Assembly: GCA_028375605.1 (NCBI GenBank)
Contig: JAONGR010000003.1
Location: forward strand, 19,049 to 83,048
From: Arcobacteraceae bacterium
GTDB taxonomy: Bacteria > Campylobacterota > Campylobacteria > Campylobacterales > Arcobacteraceae
Direction of reading: 5' to 3'
Length of the DNA stretch: 64,000 bases
Shown here in pieces: positions 18,422 through 26,622 of this stretch. The first letter of the stretch is position 1, and each line of letters opens with the position of its first letter. Position numbers and translations under genes: made by a program. The notes beneath the pieces are model-generated. The model ran no database searches. It was not told the origin of the DNA and saw only the letters and a list, made by a program, of their open reading frames with translations.

Positions 18422-18970
18422 ATGGCAAGTAGTGATAATAAAAACTATGCATATGATGAGATGATGGTACATGTACCAATGTGTTCGCATAAAGATATTA
18501 ATAAAGTTTTAGTAGTGGGTGAAGTATCTGAAGACTTCAAATCTGAACTAGCAAAACACGAATGTAAAGATATTACTTTTAGTGATGAATTAAATATTGA
18601 CGATAAATTTGATATTATTCTATACAATAAAGGTATTCCATCTGAATTAGACATGGCAAATGTTGAAAGATGTATAGAGCCAAAACAAGGTATCTTTGTA
18701 ACAAAAGCAACGTCTGCAAGTAGAGATATTGAATCAGCAAAAAAAGAACTATCAAATGTTGGAAAAAATTTCTGGATTTGTATGCCATATAGTTTTGGAC
18801 ATACTACTCTTACTTTTGCTTCTAAAAAGTTTCATCCACAAGCTGAAATTGTATTACAAGTTTCTGATTTATTAGAAGGTTGTAATTATTATAATACTGA
18901 GTTACAAAATGCTGCATTTATTTTCCCTACAAATATCACTAAAGCACTTACTGGTATAGCTAAAAGATAA
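18422..18970 (+). CDS. Spermidine-synthase-like protein, shortened
   Basis: A 182-residue protein resembling the central and C-terminal part of SpeE. It keeps YDEMMVHVPMCSH, the equivalent of the SpeE stretch before the SAM/dcSAM-binding glycine loop, and the C-terminal NYYNTELQNAAFIFPTNI stretch seen in Helicobacter SpeE. It lacks the N-terminal beta domain, and the glycine loop (GGGDG in active enzymes) reads VVGEVSED. The polyamine-synthase activity is therefore doubtful. It is a single gene, preceded by TATAAT-like A/T sequence and followed by a hairpin. Confidence 0.62.
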   Translation: MASSDNKNYAYDEMMVHVPMCSHKDINKVLVVGEVSEDFKSELAKHECKDITFSDELNIDDKFDIILYNKGIPSELDMANVERCIEPKQGIFVTKATSASRDIESAKKELSNVGKNFWICMPYSFGHTTLTFASKKFHPQAEIVLQVSDLLEGCNYYNTELQNAAFIFPTNITKALTGIAKR

Positions 18971-18981
18971 CACTTAAATTT

Positions 18982-19007
18982 ATACTATCTCAGCTTTGAG
19001 ATAGTAT
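18982..19007 (+). terminator. Hairpin after the SpeE-like gene
   Basis: A perfect 11-bp stem (ATACTATCTCA with TGAGATAGTAT) with a GCTT loop, 12 bases past the stop. The T-tract is weak, so a terminator or RNA-stabilising hairpin are both possible. Confidence 0.55.
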
Positions 19008-19097
19008 AGTATTCTTCAAATATTTACTTTTTACACACTTTAAACTTTTCATTATTTTAAAATAATATGATTGAATTTATTCAAATAAATGTTATGC

Positions 19098-19103
19098 TAT
19101 ACT
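19098..19103 (+). promoter_or_regulatory. Extended -10 box of coaE
   Basis: TGCTATACT (extended -10 form) lies 28 bases before the TTG start. The ATG at 19089 sits upstream of it, so it cannot be the translated start. Confidence 0.5.
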
Positions 19104-19130
19104 TTTGATACTAACAGAAGGTGTGAAAAA

Positions 19131-19730
19131 TTGGAAAACAAAATTGATAATAGTTTTAAACATGCGATTGCATTAACAGGTGGAATAGCTACTGGTAAAA
19201 GTACAGTTACTTCTTTATTTATGTTACATGGATTCTTAACAATTGATGCAGATAAAATCGCGCATAAATTATTAAATGCATATAGTTCTGATATAGAAAA
19301 ATTATTTGGAAATGAATATGTTGAAAATGGTATAGTACTTCGAAAAAAACTTGGTTTTTTGATTTTTAATAATGAAGAAGAAAAATTAAAATTAGAACAA
19401 TTTATACATCCACTGATTAAAAAGGCTATTGTAGAAGAAGCAAAGATATTTGAGTCTCAGCAAAAGCCATATTTGATAGATATTCCATTGTTTTTTGAAA
19501 AACAAAGTTATAGTATTGAGAAATCGATAGTAGTTTATACATCAAAAGAAACTCAAATTGAACGTTTAATGAAAAGAGATAGTTCTACAAAAGAGGAAGC
19601 ATTATCACGAATCAACAATCAAATGGATATTGAAGAAAAAAAAGATCTTGCTGATTATGTTATTGACAATATGAGCGATTTAAAAAATCTTCAAAGTGAA
19701 GTAGAGCGAATTAAAAACTTATTAATATAA
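19131..19730 (+). CDS. coaE: Dephospho-CoA kinase CoaE
   Basis: CoaE phosphorylates dephospho-CoA, the last step of coenzyme A synthesis. The protein has 199 residues from the TTG at 19131. The Walker A motif GGIATGKST is at 17-25, followed by DADKIAHKLL near 43, the acceptor-region stretch LIDIPLFFE near 115 and ERLMKRDSSTKEEALSRI near 144. AGAAGG precedes the TTG at proper spacing. The frame extends 14 codons upstream to an ATG, but that lies before the -10 box. The product is normal length. Confidence 0.92.
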   Translation: MENKIDNSFKHAIALTGGIATGKSTVTSLFMLHGFLTIDADKIAHKLLNAYSSDIEKLFGNEYVENGIVLRKKLGFLIFNNEEEKLKLEQFIHPLIKKAIVEEAKIFESQQKPYLIDIPLFFEKQSYSIEKSIVVYTSKETQIERLMKRDSSTKEEALSRINNQMDIEEKKDLADYVIDNMSDLKNLQSEVERIKNLLI

Positions 19731-19738
19731 ATCTATCT

Positions 19739-19963
19739 TTATATTTTTCTTGAAAATATTTTACCAATTAATCTAGGTACACCTATTATAACATAAACAA
19801 TAAGTGTAAATACTAGAGGATGAATGAGACCTGGTATTCCAAAGGCTCCACCATTTTGTAGGTTTGACAAGTGTTCTAATGGATACTCTATTAGCTGTGA
19901 GAAATGCATCCCTATAGTTAAAAAGAGTAATAATCCTATAAAAATTCCTAATTCTCTTTTCAT
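19739..19963 (-). CDS. Small membrane protein downstream of sulfide:quinone oxidoreductase
   Basis: A 74-residue protein with two hydrophobic segments (about 6-22 and 47-66) separated by a loop with LEHLSNLQNGGAFGIPG. No family is recognised. It begins 9 bases after the sqr stop on the same strand, which suggests co-expression and perhaps a membrane anchor or quinone-side partner; that role is inference. The lysine/arginine ends (MKRE..., KIFSRKI) are normal for small bitopic proteins. Confidence 0.62.
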   Translation of the reverse strand: MKRELGIFIGLLLFLTIGMHFSQLIEYPLEHLSNLQNGGAFGIPGLIHPLVFTLIVYVIIGVPRLIGKIFSRKI

Positions 19964-19972
19964 GATTATTTA

Positions 19973-21472
19973 CTATGCCTTTCCAGATAACATACCATAA
20001 ACAGTCATTGGTTTAAGTAAGTATACTTTTAACAGCCACCAAATATATCTCTCTTTTGTAGGATCAAGAAGTGATGTCATAGCTGCATTTCGACCACTTC
20101 CTGTTTTTTTAGAAGCCCAATTAAACTCTGCTAACATTACAGTTCCTATATCTGTAATTAAGGGACAAACTGTGTATCCTTCATACTTGATATTGGTTTC
20201 TGGAATCTTACCTGTTTCCATCATTGAGATAATATTATTTACTACTACTTTATATTGCTTTCTAGCACTTCCACCTGTTTTACCCATAGGCACAGCTGCA
20301 ATATCACCTAAAGCAAAAACATTGGGAAATTTTACATGTTGCATAGTCTCTTGATTAACCGGTATCCAACCTTTTCTTGACCCTAGTTTTGAGTTTCCAA
20401 TTTCATCTGGTGCTTTCATTGGAGGAGTTACATGAATAAAATCAAATTCTTTTTCAACAGAAGTATGAATTGTTTCTTTTACATTTTCCTCTAAGTCTTC
20501 ATCATAAACTTCTTTAAATTTACTATGATCGTCAAATACAGCTATCCCATTTTTGATTTCTGTTAAATTATGATTATAAGAGTATTTCATATTTCTTTTT
20601 TCAAACTGTTTTACAATTGCAGTATGGTAATCTTCTATACCAAACATTGTCCCACCATTTGGATAAAAATGTAAATCTGCATTCTCCCGTGCAAAAGAAC
20701 CTGCTTCATTTAATTTTGCATTTGCAAGGTACATTATTTTTTTAGGAGCTCCTCCACATTTAATAGGTGTATTTGGATGAGTAAAAATTCCTTTTACTTT
20801 TTCACCTTTTGTTGCTCGTGCAATAAAAGATTCCATATTTTTCCATGTTTGTTCTGCTCCATCTGCTGTGTAGATTGAAGATACACCTTTTTGAGTAAGA
20901 AGTTTGATAGCTTCTATATTATTCCCAGCTGAATATAATTCACCAACTTCTTCTAGTCCTTTTATTCCTGCATAGTTTAATTTTAATCCAGCTGCAATCA
21001 CTAAAAAGTCATAATCTAATGTAGTCCCTTTATCTGTTTTTACGCTGTTTTTTTCTGGATCAAATTCTACTGCTTTTTCTGTAATAAGTTTTGTTCCTAC
21101 TGGAACAAAATCATCTCTTTGATAAAGAATATCAGATTTTTTCCATAAACCAGATGCAACTAATGTTTGTCCTGGTTGGTACGATACAGAATTTGCTTCT
21201 GGCTCTATGATTGTGATATTAGGATTTTCTAGACTATTTGTTAATCTCGCAGCTGTTGACATACCAGCAAGACCACCACCTACAATTAAAATTTTTGCAT
21301 TTGCTTTACTTATTGGTGTGTCAGTTGATGCTTCTAATTGAGTACTTCCTGTTAGAAAGGCAGCACCACTTAGTCCCATCATTTTCATTGCATCTCTTCT
21401 TGAAATCCCTTGCTCTTTTAATATAACGTCTAATTGCTCTAAATCTTTTTGAACATCCCTATTTTCAATCAT
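19973..21472 (-). CDS. sqr: Sulfide:quinone oxidoreductase-type flavoprotein with Tat signal
   Basis: A 499-residue FAD enzyme that would oxidise sulfide to sulfur or polysulfide and reduce quinone. A twin-arginine motif SRRDAMKMMG (24-33) and a short hydrophobic stretch precede the mature part. The first FAD motif ILIVGGGLAGMS is at 61-72, the redox cysteines are C239 in PIKCGGAP and C436 in YTVCPL, and the second FAD motif is VFALGDIAAVPMGKTGG (about 386-402). Only these two cysteines are present. A flavocytochrome-c sulfide dehydrogenase flavoprotein is a less likely reading since no cytochrome subunit is adjacent. Confidence 0.85.
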   Translation of the reverse strand: MIENRDVQKDLEQLDVILKEQGISRRDAMKMMGLSGAAFLTGSTQLEASTDTPISKANAKILIVGGGLAGMSTAARLTNSLENPNITIIEPEANSVSYQPGQTLVASGLWKKSDILYQRDDFVPVGTKLITEKAVEFDPEKNSVKTDKGTTLDYDFLVIAAGLKLNYAGIKGLEEVGELYSAGNNIEAIKLLTQKGVSSIYTADGAEQTWKNMESFIARATKGEKVKGIFTHPNTPIKCGGAPKKIMYLANAKLNEAGSFARENADLHFYPNGGTMFGIEDYHTAIVKQFEKRNMKYSYNHNLTEIKNGIAVFDDHSKFKEVYDEDLEENVKETIHTSVEKEFDFIHVTPPMKAPDEIGNSKLGSRKGWIPVNQETMQHVKFPNVFALGDIAAVPMGKTGGSARKQYKVVVNNIISMMETGKIPETNIKYEGYTVCPLITDIGTVMLAEFNWASKKTGSGRNAAMTSLLDPTKERYIWWLLKVYLLKPMTVYGMLSGKA

Positions 21473-21492
21473 TAATATTCCTTCTTGTATAC

Positions 21493-21557
21493 TTTACTAG
21501 AGATTAACACAAAAGAAATAATAGATAACTTAATTTTTACTAGAGTATAGTAAAAAT
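21493..21557. promoter_or_regulatory. Repeated TTTACTAGAG element upstream of sqr
   Basis: TTTACTAGAG occurs at 21493-21502 and again at 21536-21545. The second copy is half of a perfect 10-bp inverted repeat (21533-21542 with 21548-21557). The elements lie 21-85 bases before the sqr start. A regulator site is inferred; the inverted repeat may instead act as the mobA terminator. Confidence 0.35.
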
Positions 21558-21568
21558 ATAATATTTAT

Positions 21569-22129
21569 TTATAATATATATTTGTTATACTCATCTTTAG
21601 TATTGATATTTGCAAATTGTTGATCATTTTCAAATAGAATTTCTTTATAATTACTTGAAGACTTAATAAGAGTATTCATTTTATGTATATCATCATTTAA
21701 TAATTTTTCTATAAGAGGTAATAGCGATTTGGAGAAAACTCCACAGAGATTATGTGTATTATATCTATCTTTAGCAATTGTAATATCATATTCTAGGCAA
21801 TAAGAAACAAGTTTTTTAAATGTATCTATCTCTATAAATGGAACATCAACTGTAGTAATAAAAACTTTTTCTTCTTGTATATTTTTTAAAATTGATTTTA
21901 ATGCAATCATAGGTGAGTAAATCGATTGGGATTCATCTATTAAAAGTTGTGCATCAAAGTTAAATTTATTGTTTTTACTAGAGATAAAAATAGTATTAAA
22001 AATTTTTGAGAGTTTGGAATGTTGATACTCAATTAAGGTATCAAACTTTTTAAATGGAAGAAGTGATTTATCTTCTCCCATTCTTCTACTAGCCCCTCCG
22101 CTTAAGATAACGCAAGGTATATTTATCAT
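21569..22129 (-). CDS. mobA: Molybdenum cofactor guanylyltransferase MobA
   Basis: MobA joins GMP to molybdopterin to make the dinucleotide cofactor used by DMSO-reductase-family enzymes. The 186 residues start MINIPCVILSGG, with the nucleotide-binding LSGGASRRMGEDK at 9-21 and FITTVDVPF near 91. The reading frame is open 50 codons further upstream, but that part overlaps leuC; the ATG at 22129 lies 4 bases after the leuC stop. It is somewhat shorter than E. coli MobA (194). moeA at 912-2129 serves the same pathway. Confidence 0.88.
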   Translation of the reverse strand: MINIPCVILSGGASRRMGEDKSLLPFKKFDTLIEYQHSKLSKIFNTIFISSKNNKFNFDAQLLIDESQSIYSPMIALKSILKNIQEEKVFITTVDVPFIEIDTFKKLVSYCLEYDITIAKDRYNTHNLCGVFSKSLLPLIEKLLNDDIHKMNTLIKSSSNYKEILFENDQQFANINTKDEYNKYIL

Positions 22130-22133
22130 TGTA

Positions 22134-23414
22134 TTATAATGAAGCTGGATCTGTAATATATCCGCTGATTGCAGATGCTGCTGCAACGGCACTATTTGAA
22201 AGATATATTTTAGAACTTCTACTTCCCATTCTTCCAACAAAGTTTCTGTTAGTAGTAGAGATACATACCTCTTCATCACCTAGGATACCCATATATCCAC
22301 CTAAACAAGCACCACATGTAGGATTTGATACTACAGCACCAGCGTCAATTAAAATATCCATATATCCAAGCTTATTAGCCGTTCTTAATATTTTTTGAGT
22401 TGCAGGAGTGACAATCATTCTTGTATGTTTTGCAATTTTTTTGCCTTTTAAAATTTCTGATGCAATTTTTAAGTCACTTAGTCTTCCATTTGTACAAGAA
22501 CCTATAAATACTTGATCTACTTTGATATTGTCTTGAACAGCTACACTCATAGAGTGACCATTATCTGGTAAAAAAGGATACGCAATAACTGGCTCTAAAG
22601 CAGCAACATCAATTTCAACTACTCTTGAGTATACAGCATCTTCATCACTATAGAATTCTTTTGGAGTATCTCTTAATCCATCATTTGCTTCAGCTCTTTG
22701 GTCTAAAAATTCTCTTGTAACATCATCAACTGCAACGATACCATTTTTTGCACCAGCTTCAATAGCCATGTTACATAATGAAAATCTATCATCCATAGTT
22801 AAGTATTGGATTGTATCACCTGTAAACTCTAAAGTTTTATATAAAGCTCCATCAACACCTAGTATTCTAATGATTTCTAAAATTAAATCTTTTCCCGTAA
22901 CAAATTCACTTGGTTTTCCTGTAAATACTACTTTAATAGCCTCAGGTACTTTAAACCAGTTTCCACCAGTAACCATAGCAAAAGCTAAATCTGTACTTCC
23001 CATACCTGTACTAAATGCACCAAGCGCTCCATGTGTACAGGTATGACTATCTGCTCCAATGATTACATCCCCCGGTATTACCAAACCTTTTTCTGGAAGT
23101 AATGCATGTTCAATACCCATATCTTTTTCATCAAAGAAGTTTTTTAAATTATGCTCTTCTGCAAAAATTCTAGATATTTTTGCTTGGTTTGCACTTGCTA
23201 TATCTTTTGCTGGAATAAAGTGATCAAGTACGATACTAAAACCATCTGGATTAGCAAGTTTAGTTGCTCCACTCTCTTTAAATGCTTTGATTGAAATTGG
23301 TGTTGTAATATCATTTCCTATAACCATATCGATAGGACTTCTTACAATTTCTCCTGCATATACATCATGTCCAACATGATTACTGAATATCTTTTCTGTT
23401 ATTGTTTGTGCCAT
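22134..23414 (-). CDS. leuC: 3-isopropylmalate dehydratase large subunit
   Basis: LeuC isomerises 3-isopropylmalate to 2-isopropylmalate in leucine synthesis with a [4Fe-4S] cluster. The 426-residue length fits the shorter LeuC/HacA-type branch. Cluster cysteines are seen in GSCTNGRLSD near 300 and in NPTCGACLGG near 365. The active-site stretch DSHTCTHGALGAF is near 121-133. leuA, leuB and leuD are not in the window. It runs divergently from aroK and leads into mobA with a 4-base gap. Confidence 0.93.
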   Translation of the reverse strand: MAQTITEKIFSNHVGHDVYAGEIVRSPIDMVIGNDITTPISIKAFKESGATKLANPDGFSIVLDHFIPAKDIASANQAKISRIFAEEHNLKNFFDEKDMGIEHALLPEKGLVIPGDVIIGADSHTCTHGALGAFSTGMGSTDLAFAMVTGGNWFKVPEAIKVVFTGKPSEFVTGKDLILEIIRILGVDGALYKTLEFTGDTIQYLTMDDRFSLCNMAIEAGAKNGIVAVDDVTREFLDQRAEANDGLRDTPKEFYSDEDAVYSRVVEIDVAALEPVIAYPFLPDNGHSMSVAVQDNIKVDQVFIGSCTNGRLSDLKIASEILKGKKIAKHTRMIVTPATQKILRTANKLGYMDILIDAGAVVSNPTCGACLGGYMGILGDEEVCISTTNRNFVGRMGSRSSKIYLSNSAVAAASAISGYITDPASL

Positions 23415-23527
23415 TTGTAAATCTCTTTTTTTGTATTATTTTTGCTATTTTATCTAAAACATCATTTTATACCACTTATAAGTAATTTGTAGTTACAATA
23501 AATTTTTATAAAATAGAAGGAATTATT

Positions 23528-24043
23528 TTGAATAATGAAAATATTATACTCATTGGTTTTATGGGTGTTGGTAAAGGAACTATTGCTCGTGCGTTAGTAA
23601 AAAAAAGTGATTATTTTGCAGTAGATACTGATGATTTAATAGAAAGTTTGGAAAACAAAAAGATTAAAAAGATTTTTCTAGAAGATGGAGAACCATACTT
23701 TAGGTCTTTAGAAAAAAAATGTGCATTGTGGTGTGAAAAGAATATTAAAAACTCTATAATTTCAACAGGCGGTGGTTTTTATAAGCAAGAAAATATTAAA
23801 AAAATAGGTAAAATTATTTACCTTCAATCGACATTTGAGAAAATACTTGAAGGTATCAATAGTTCTCCAAATGCAAAAAAGAAATTAAAAAAACGTCCCT
23901 TATTGAGTAATTTGGATGAAGCTAAAAAAATATATGATCAAAGAATTACAGAGTACGAAAATGTTGCAGATATCATTATAAATGTAGAAGATTGGGATGA
24001 AAATATTGCAGCTCAAAATATATTAAAAGCGTTATCAAAATAA
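23528..24043 (+). CDS. aroK: Shikimate kinase
   Basis: AroK phosphorylates shikimate in aromatic amino-acid synthesis. The 171 residues show Walker [10 protein letters not shown] at about 9-17, the shikimate-binding D-T-D-D at about 32-35, FRSLE (R near 58), and the STGGGF turn near 79-84. The lid arginine region KKRPLLSNL is near 120. The start is TTG at 23528, preceded by AGAAGGAA at good spacing. It is divergent from leuC and followed by the rpmI promoter. Confidence 0.92.
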   Translation: MNNENIILIGFMGVGKGTIARALVKKSDYFAVDTDDLIESLENKKIKKIFLEDGEPYFRSLEKKCALWCEKNIKNSIISTGGGFYKQENIKKIGKIIYLQSTFEKILEGINSSPNAKKKLKKRPLLSNLDEAKKIYDQRITEYENVADIIINVEDWDENIAAQNILKALSK

Positions 24044-24091
24044 GAATAGTAAAAGATATATTAAATTTATAAAGATTAAAGAATATTTAGA

Positions 24092-24135
24092 TATAATCCA
24101 CAACTTATTTTCGTTTGAAGGTTTAACCCTCAAAC
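24092..24135 (+). promoter_or_regulatory. rpmI-rplT promoter and leader hairpin
   Basis: TATAAT at 24092-24097 starts a leader of about 65 bases. A stem pairs 24113-24121 with 24127-24135 (GTTTGA/TCAAAC plus GG/CC across one mismatch). The RBS AAAGGAG is separate and open. A leader hairpin before L35 could take part in r-protein autoregulation, but this is inference. Confidence 0.5.
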
Positions 24136-24170
24136 TTAATAATTCAAATTCTCGCAAAGGAGTCCTAACA

Positions 24171-24368
24171 ATGCCAAAGATGAAAACTAACAGTGGAGCT
24201 TTAAAAAGATTTAAAGTGAAAAAAAATGGTTCAATCAAAAGAGGAAGTGCTTTCAGAAGTCACATTCTTACTAAAAAAAGCCAAAAAAGAAAAGTAAATC
24301 TTAGAGGTCCACAAGTTGTAGCTGCTGCAGATGCAACAAGAGTAAAAAGAATGTTAAATAAGGCGTAA
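24171..24368 (+). CDS. rpmI: 50S ribosomal protein L35
   Basis: A 65-residue basic protein starting [20 protein letters not shown], with the family's [15 protein letters not shown] stretch (here [15 protein letters not shown]) and the end KRMLNKA. It belongs to the large subunit. infC, usually upstream, is not here; aroK takes its place. A 132-base spacer separates it from rplT. Confidence 0.97.
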   Translation: MPKMKTNSGALKRFKVKKNGSIKRGSAFRSHILTKKSQKRKVNLRGPQVVAAADATRVKRMLNKA

Positions 24369-24500
24369 GCTTTATATTACTATCTTTTTTTAAGTCCAAT
24401 AAAGAAATAGTCCCTCCGATTTAATTCGGATAAGTTCAGTACAATTAAGTACAGACACCAAATACATATAATGTATTCTGGTAAAGATAAGGAAAACAAT

Positions 24501-24860
24501 ATGCCTAGAGTAAAAACTGGTACGACAAGAAGAGCAAGACATAAAAAAATTCTTAAACTTGCTAAAGGATTCTACAGTGGTAGAAGAAAACACTTTAGAA
24601 AAGCTAAAGAGGCTGTTGAGCATGCAATGCAGTATGCTTACAGAGATAGAAGACAAAAGAAAAGAGATTTTAGAAGACTTTGGATTGTTAGAATCAATGC
24701 AGCTTGTAGATTAAACGGTATGAGTTATTCAACATTCATCAACGGTTTAAACAAAGCTGGTATTACATTAGATAGAAAAATTTTAGCTGATATGGCTATG
24801 AATGATGCTACATCTTTTGCAACAGTTGTTGCAAGTGCGAAAGCAGCTTTAGAAGCGTAA
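24501..24860 (+). CDS. rplT: 50S ribosomal protein L20
   Basis: The 119-residue L20 starts [20 protein letters not shown] and includes [36 protein letters not shown], typical of the family. L20 is an early assembly protein of the 50S subunit and in other bacteria represses its own operon through the mRNA. AAGGAAAA lies before the ATG. An in-frame ATG at 24471 would add ten unrelated residues and lacks support. A strong terminator follows. Confidence 0.97.
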   Translation: MPRVKTGTTRRARHKKILKLAKGFYSGRRKHFRKAKEAVEHAMQYAYRDRRQKKRDFRRLWIVRINAACRLNGMSYSTFINGLNKAGITLDRKILADMAMNDATSFATVVASAKAALEA

Positions 24861-24878
24861 TTTTACACTTCTATAGTT

Positions 24879-24912
24879 AAAAAGGGATACAATTTATTGT
24901 ATCCCTTTTTTT
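24879..24912. terminator. Terminator after rplT
   Basis: AAAAAGGGATACAA pairs with TTGTATCCCTTTTT around a TTTA-type loop, 18 bases after the stop. The A and T tracts make it bidirectional, which suits the convergent porin gene. Confidence 0.9.
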
Positions 24913-24951
24913 ATGTTTAAAATAAAGTAAAGTTTGTTTACTCTATTTTAT

Positions 24952-26514
24952 TTAAAACCTATAACTTACAGATACTCTTAAGTCAGATGCTTCTTTAACG
25001 GCACTCATTGCAATAGCCGTTGCAGAATTTATATCATATGGTGTTCCATCATCTCCAAAAAATGCTTGACTACCTGTATAATCATATTTAATTTTTGTAT
25101 ATCTAGCATTAAACTTTAATGATTTAGTAATGGGTTTATCATAGTAGATTTCCCATGCTGTTCCTCTAGCTGCAATTTTACTTCCAGCCATAGTATCTTC
25201 TCCATATGTTACTGATCTCCAGTATTTACTACCTTTATTCCATTCAATTCCGATTCGTCCATCTTCTGTAAGAATACATGGAAAATTTAAACCAATCCAA
25301 GTTGAATGACCTGTTTGAGAGGAACTACTACCTAGCATAGAACCTTTAGGTCTTGTTTTTGATTGCGCCCAAGATATAAAAAGTGTTGTATCATCTAGAA
25401 AATCATTTATTCCATCTCCTAATCCATCAGCTTTAAACATTGCTGTAAATAAATCCATATCTCCAAAATTTTCAAAATCTGGTGTTTTATAGTTCATATC
25501 ATTATAGTTTGTTGCATTTGGTGTTGCATTATATGTTTGTACAGCACTTGTGTATGTATTTATATCTGATTGAGAAAAACCAATAAGGTTTTCTGCTCTT
25601 GCCCAATTTGTATGAATTGAATATTGTCCATTATCCCATGGAACAAAAATAAATCCATACATATTAATATCATGTGTTTGTGTATCATCAGATGAGTAAG
25701 ATGATCCATCACTTTGAAATCTTTGTTTGGCGTTGGTTAAGCCTCTTCCTGTACATAGTTTCCACCACATTCCATCAACGCCTGTTAGATTATCTAAACT
25801 AAATTTTGAACTTAATCCATCAAATTCTACATTAATAGTATGTGATAATGGAGAATTATCTTTCATTCCTTCTCTTTGATTTATTCCTAGACCATCAGTT
25901 GAGGGACGACGTCCAAGGGAAATAGTCCAAGGTACTTCATTATCAAAAAGAGTATCATTTTTATATAACCAATACGCCTCTTTAACTTTTACAGTATTAT
26001 CTGTTGCGTTTTCATTTGTAACCCAATCAAAATTGGCATAGCCTGGATTTGTATTTGATTGGCTATGGTTTGCTGAATCTCCATATGCTTTGTTGTATGA
26101 AAGTTTCCCTTTAAATAAAACATTTTCGCTTGGTGCAAATGCCATACCAAGGTGTAATCGATTTGTTAATAAGTCTGGATTTGATGATTTAGTACCATCG
26201 GCGTGTTTATAATGTATCGAATCCATTGCTGTTCTAAAGTCAACATTCCATTTAATATTGTCTTTTGCATCATGTGCTTTAACTTTATTTATTTTTTTAT
26301 TTAACTTTTTATTTGCTTTTGTGAGTTTTTTACTTAATGTTTGATTTTCTTTCGTAAGCTTATCATTTAATTTTTGATTTGCATCAGATAATTTTTTTTC
26401 CAATAATAAGATTTTTTTTTCCATTGCATTGAGCCTATCTTCTAAACTTGTTGTAGCAAATGATGTAGTATAAATTGCTGTAATTGCAGAAAGTACAATA
26501 ATTCCTTTTTTCAT
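24952..26514 (-). CDS. DUF3373-type outer-membrane porin-like protein
   Basis: A 520-residue exported protein. After a signal peptide (residues 1-20) comes a coiled coil of about 60 residues built of SLEDRL...KKL...NKKINK repeats, then a long region of alternating polar and aromatic residues typical of beta barrels, ending in SYRF, the C-terminal aromatic signature for barrel assembly. The pattern DFRTAMDSIHY...PDLLTNRLHLGMAF matches DUF3373 proteins of Campylobacterota. A porin role is inference from this architecture. It sits in front of a palindrome at 26550-26570. Confidence 0.78.
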   Translation of the reverse strand: MKKGIIVLSAITAIYTTSFATTSLEDRLNAMEKKILLLEKKLSDANQKLNDKLTKENQTLSKKLTKANKKLNKKINKVKAHDAKDNIKWNVDFRTAMDSIHYKHADGTKSSNPDLLTNRLHLGMAFAPSENVLFKGKLSYNKAYGDSANHSQSNTNPGYANFDWVTNENATDNTVKVKEAYWLYKNDTLFDNEVPWTISLGRRPSTDGLGINQREGMKDNSPLSHTINVEFDGLSSKFSLDNLTGVDGMWWKLCTGRGLTNAKQRFQSDGSSYSSDDTQTHDINMYGFIFVPWDNGQYSIHTNWARAENLIGFSQSDINTYTSAVQTYNATPNATNYNDMNYKTPDFENFGDMDLFTAMFKADGLGDGINDFLDDTTLFISWAQSKTRPKGSMLGSSSSQTGHSTWIGLNFPCILTEDGRIGIEWNKGSKYWRSVTYGEDTMAGSKIAARGTAWEIYYDKPITKSLKFNARYTKIKYDYTGSQAFFGDDGTPYDINSATAIAMSAVKEASDLRVSVSYRF

Positions 26515-26549
26515 TTTTTTCCTTTTTAATATAAGTGTTAGTAATAAAA

Positions 26550-26570
26550 TTTGATTATTACATAATCAAA
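26550..26570. promoter_or_regulatory. Perfect 9-bp inverted repeat upstream of the porin gene
   Basis: TTTGATTAT and ATAATCAAA are separated by TAC, 36 bases before the porin ATG. It may be an operator or part of the 5' leader; no regulator is visible nearby. Confidence 0.4.
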
Positions 26571-26573
26571 TAA

Positions 26574-26601
26574 AAAAGGTTGAGAATAACCCAACCTTTT
26601 T
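26574..26601. terminator. Terminator of the cytochrome-c-like gene
   Basis: AAAAAGGTTG (26574-26583) and CAACCTTTTT (26592-26601) form a 10-bp stem with an 8-base loop downstream of the minus-strand gene at 26623. Confidence 0.75.
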
Positions 26602-26622
26602 ATTTTGTATTTAATTTAATGA

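Noticed and set aside
22130..22279. Fifty extra codons at the front of mobA
   Set aside because: They overlap the 3' end of leuC and have no MobA-like sequence; the ATG at 22129 begins the conserved MINIPCVILSGG.
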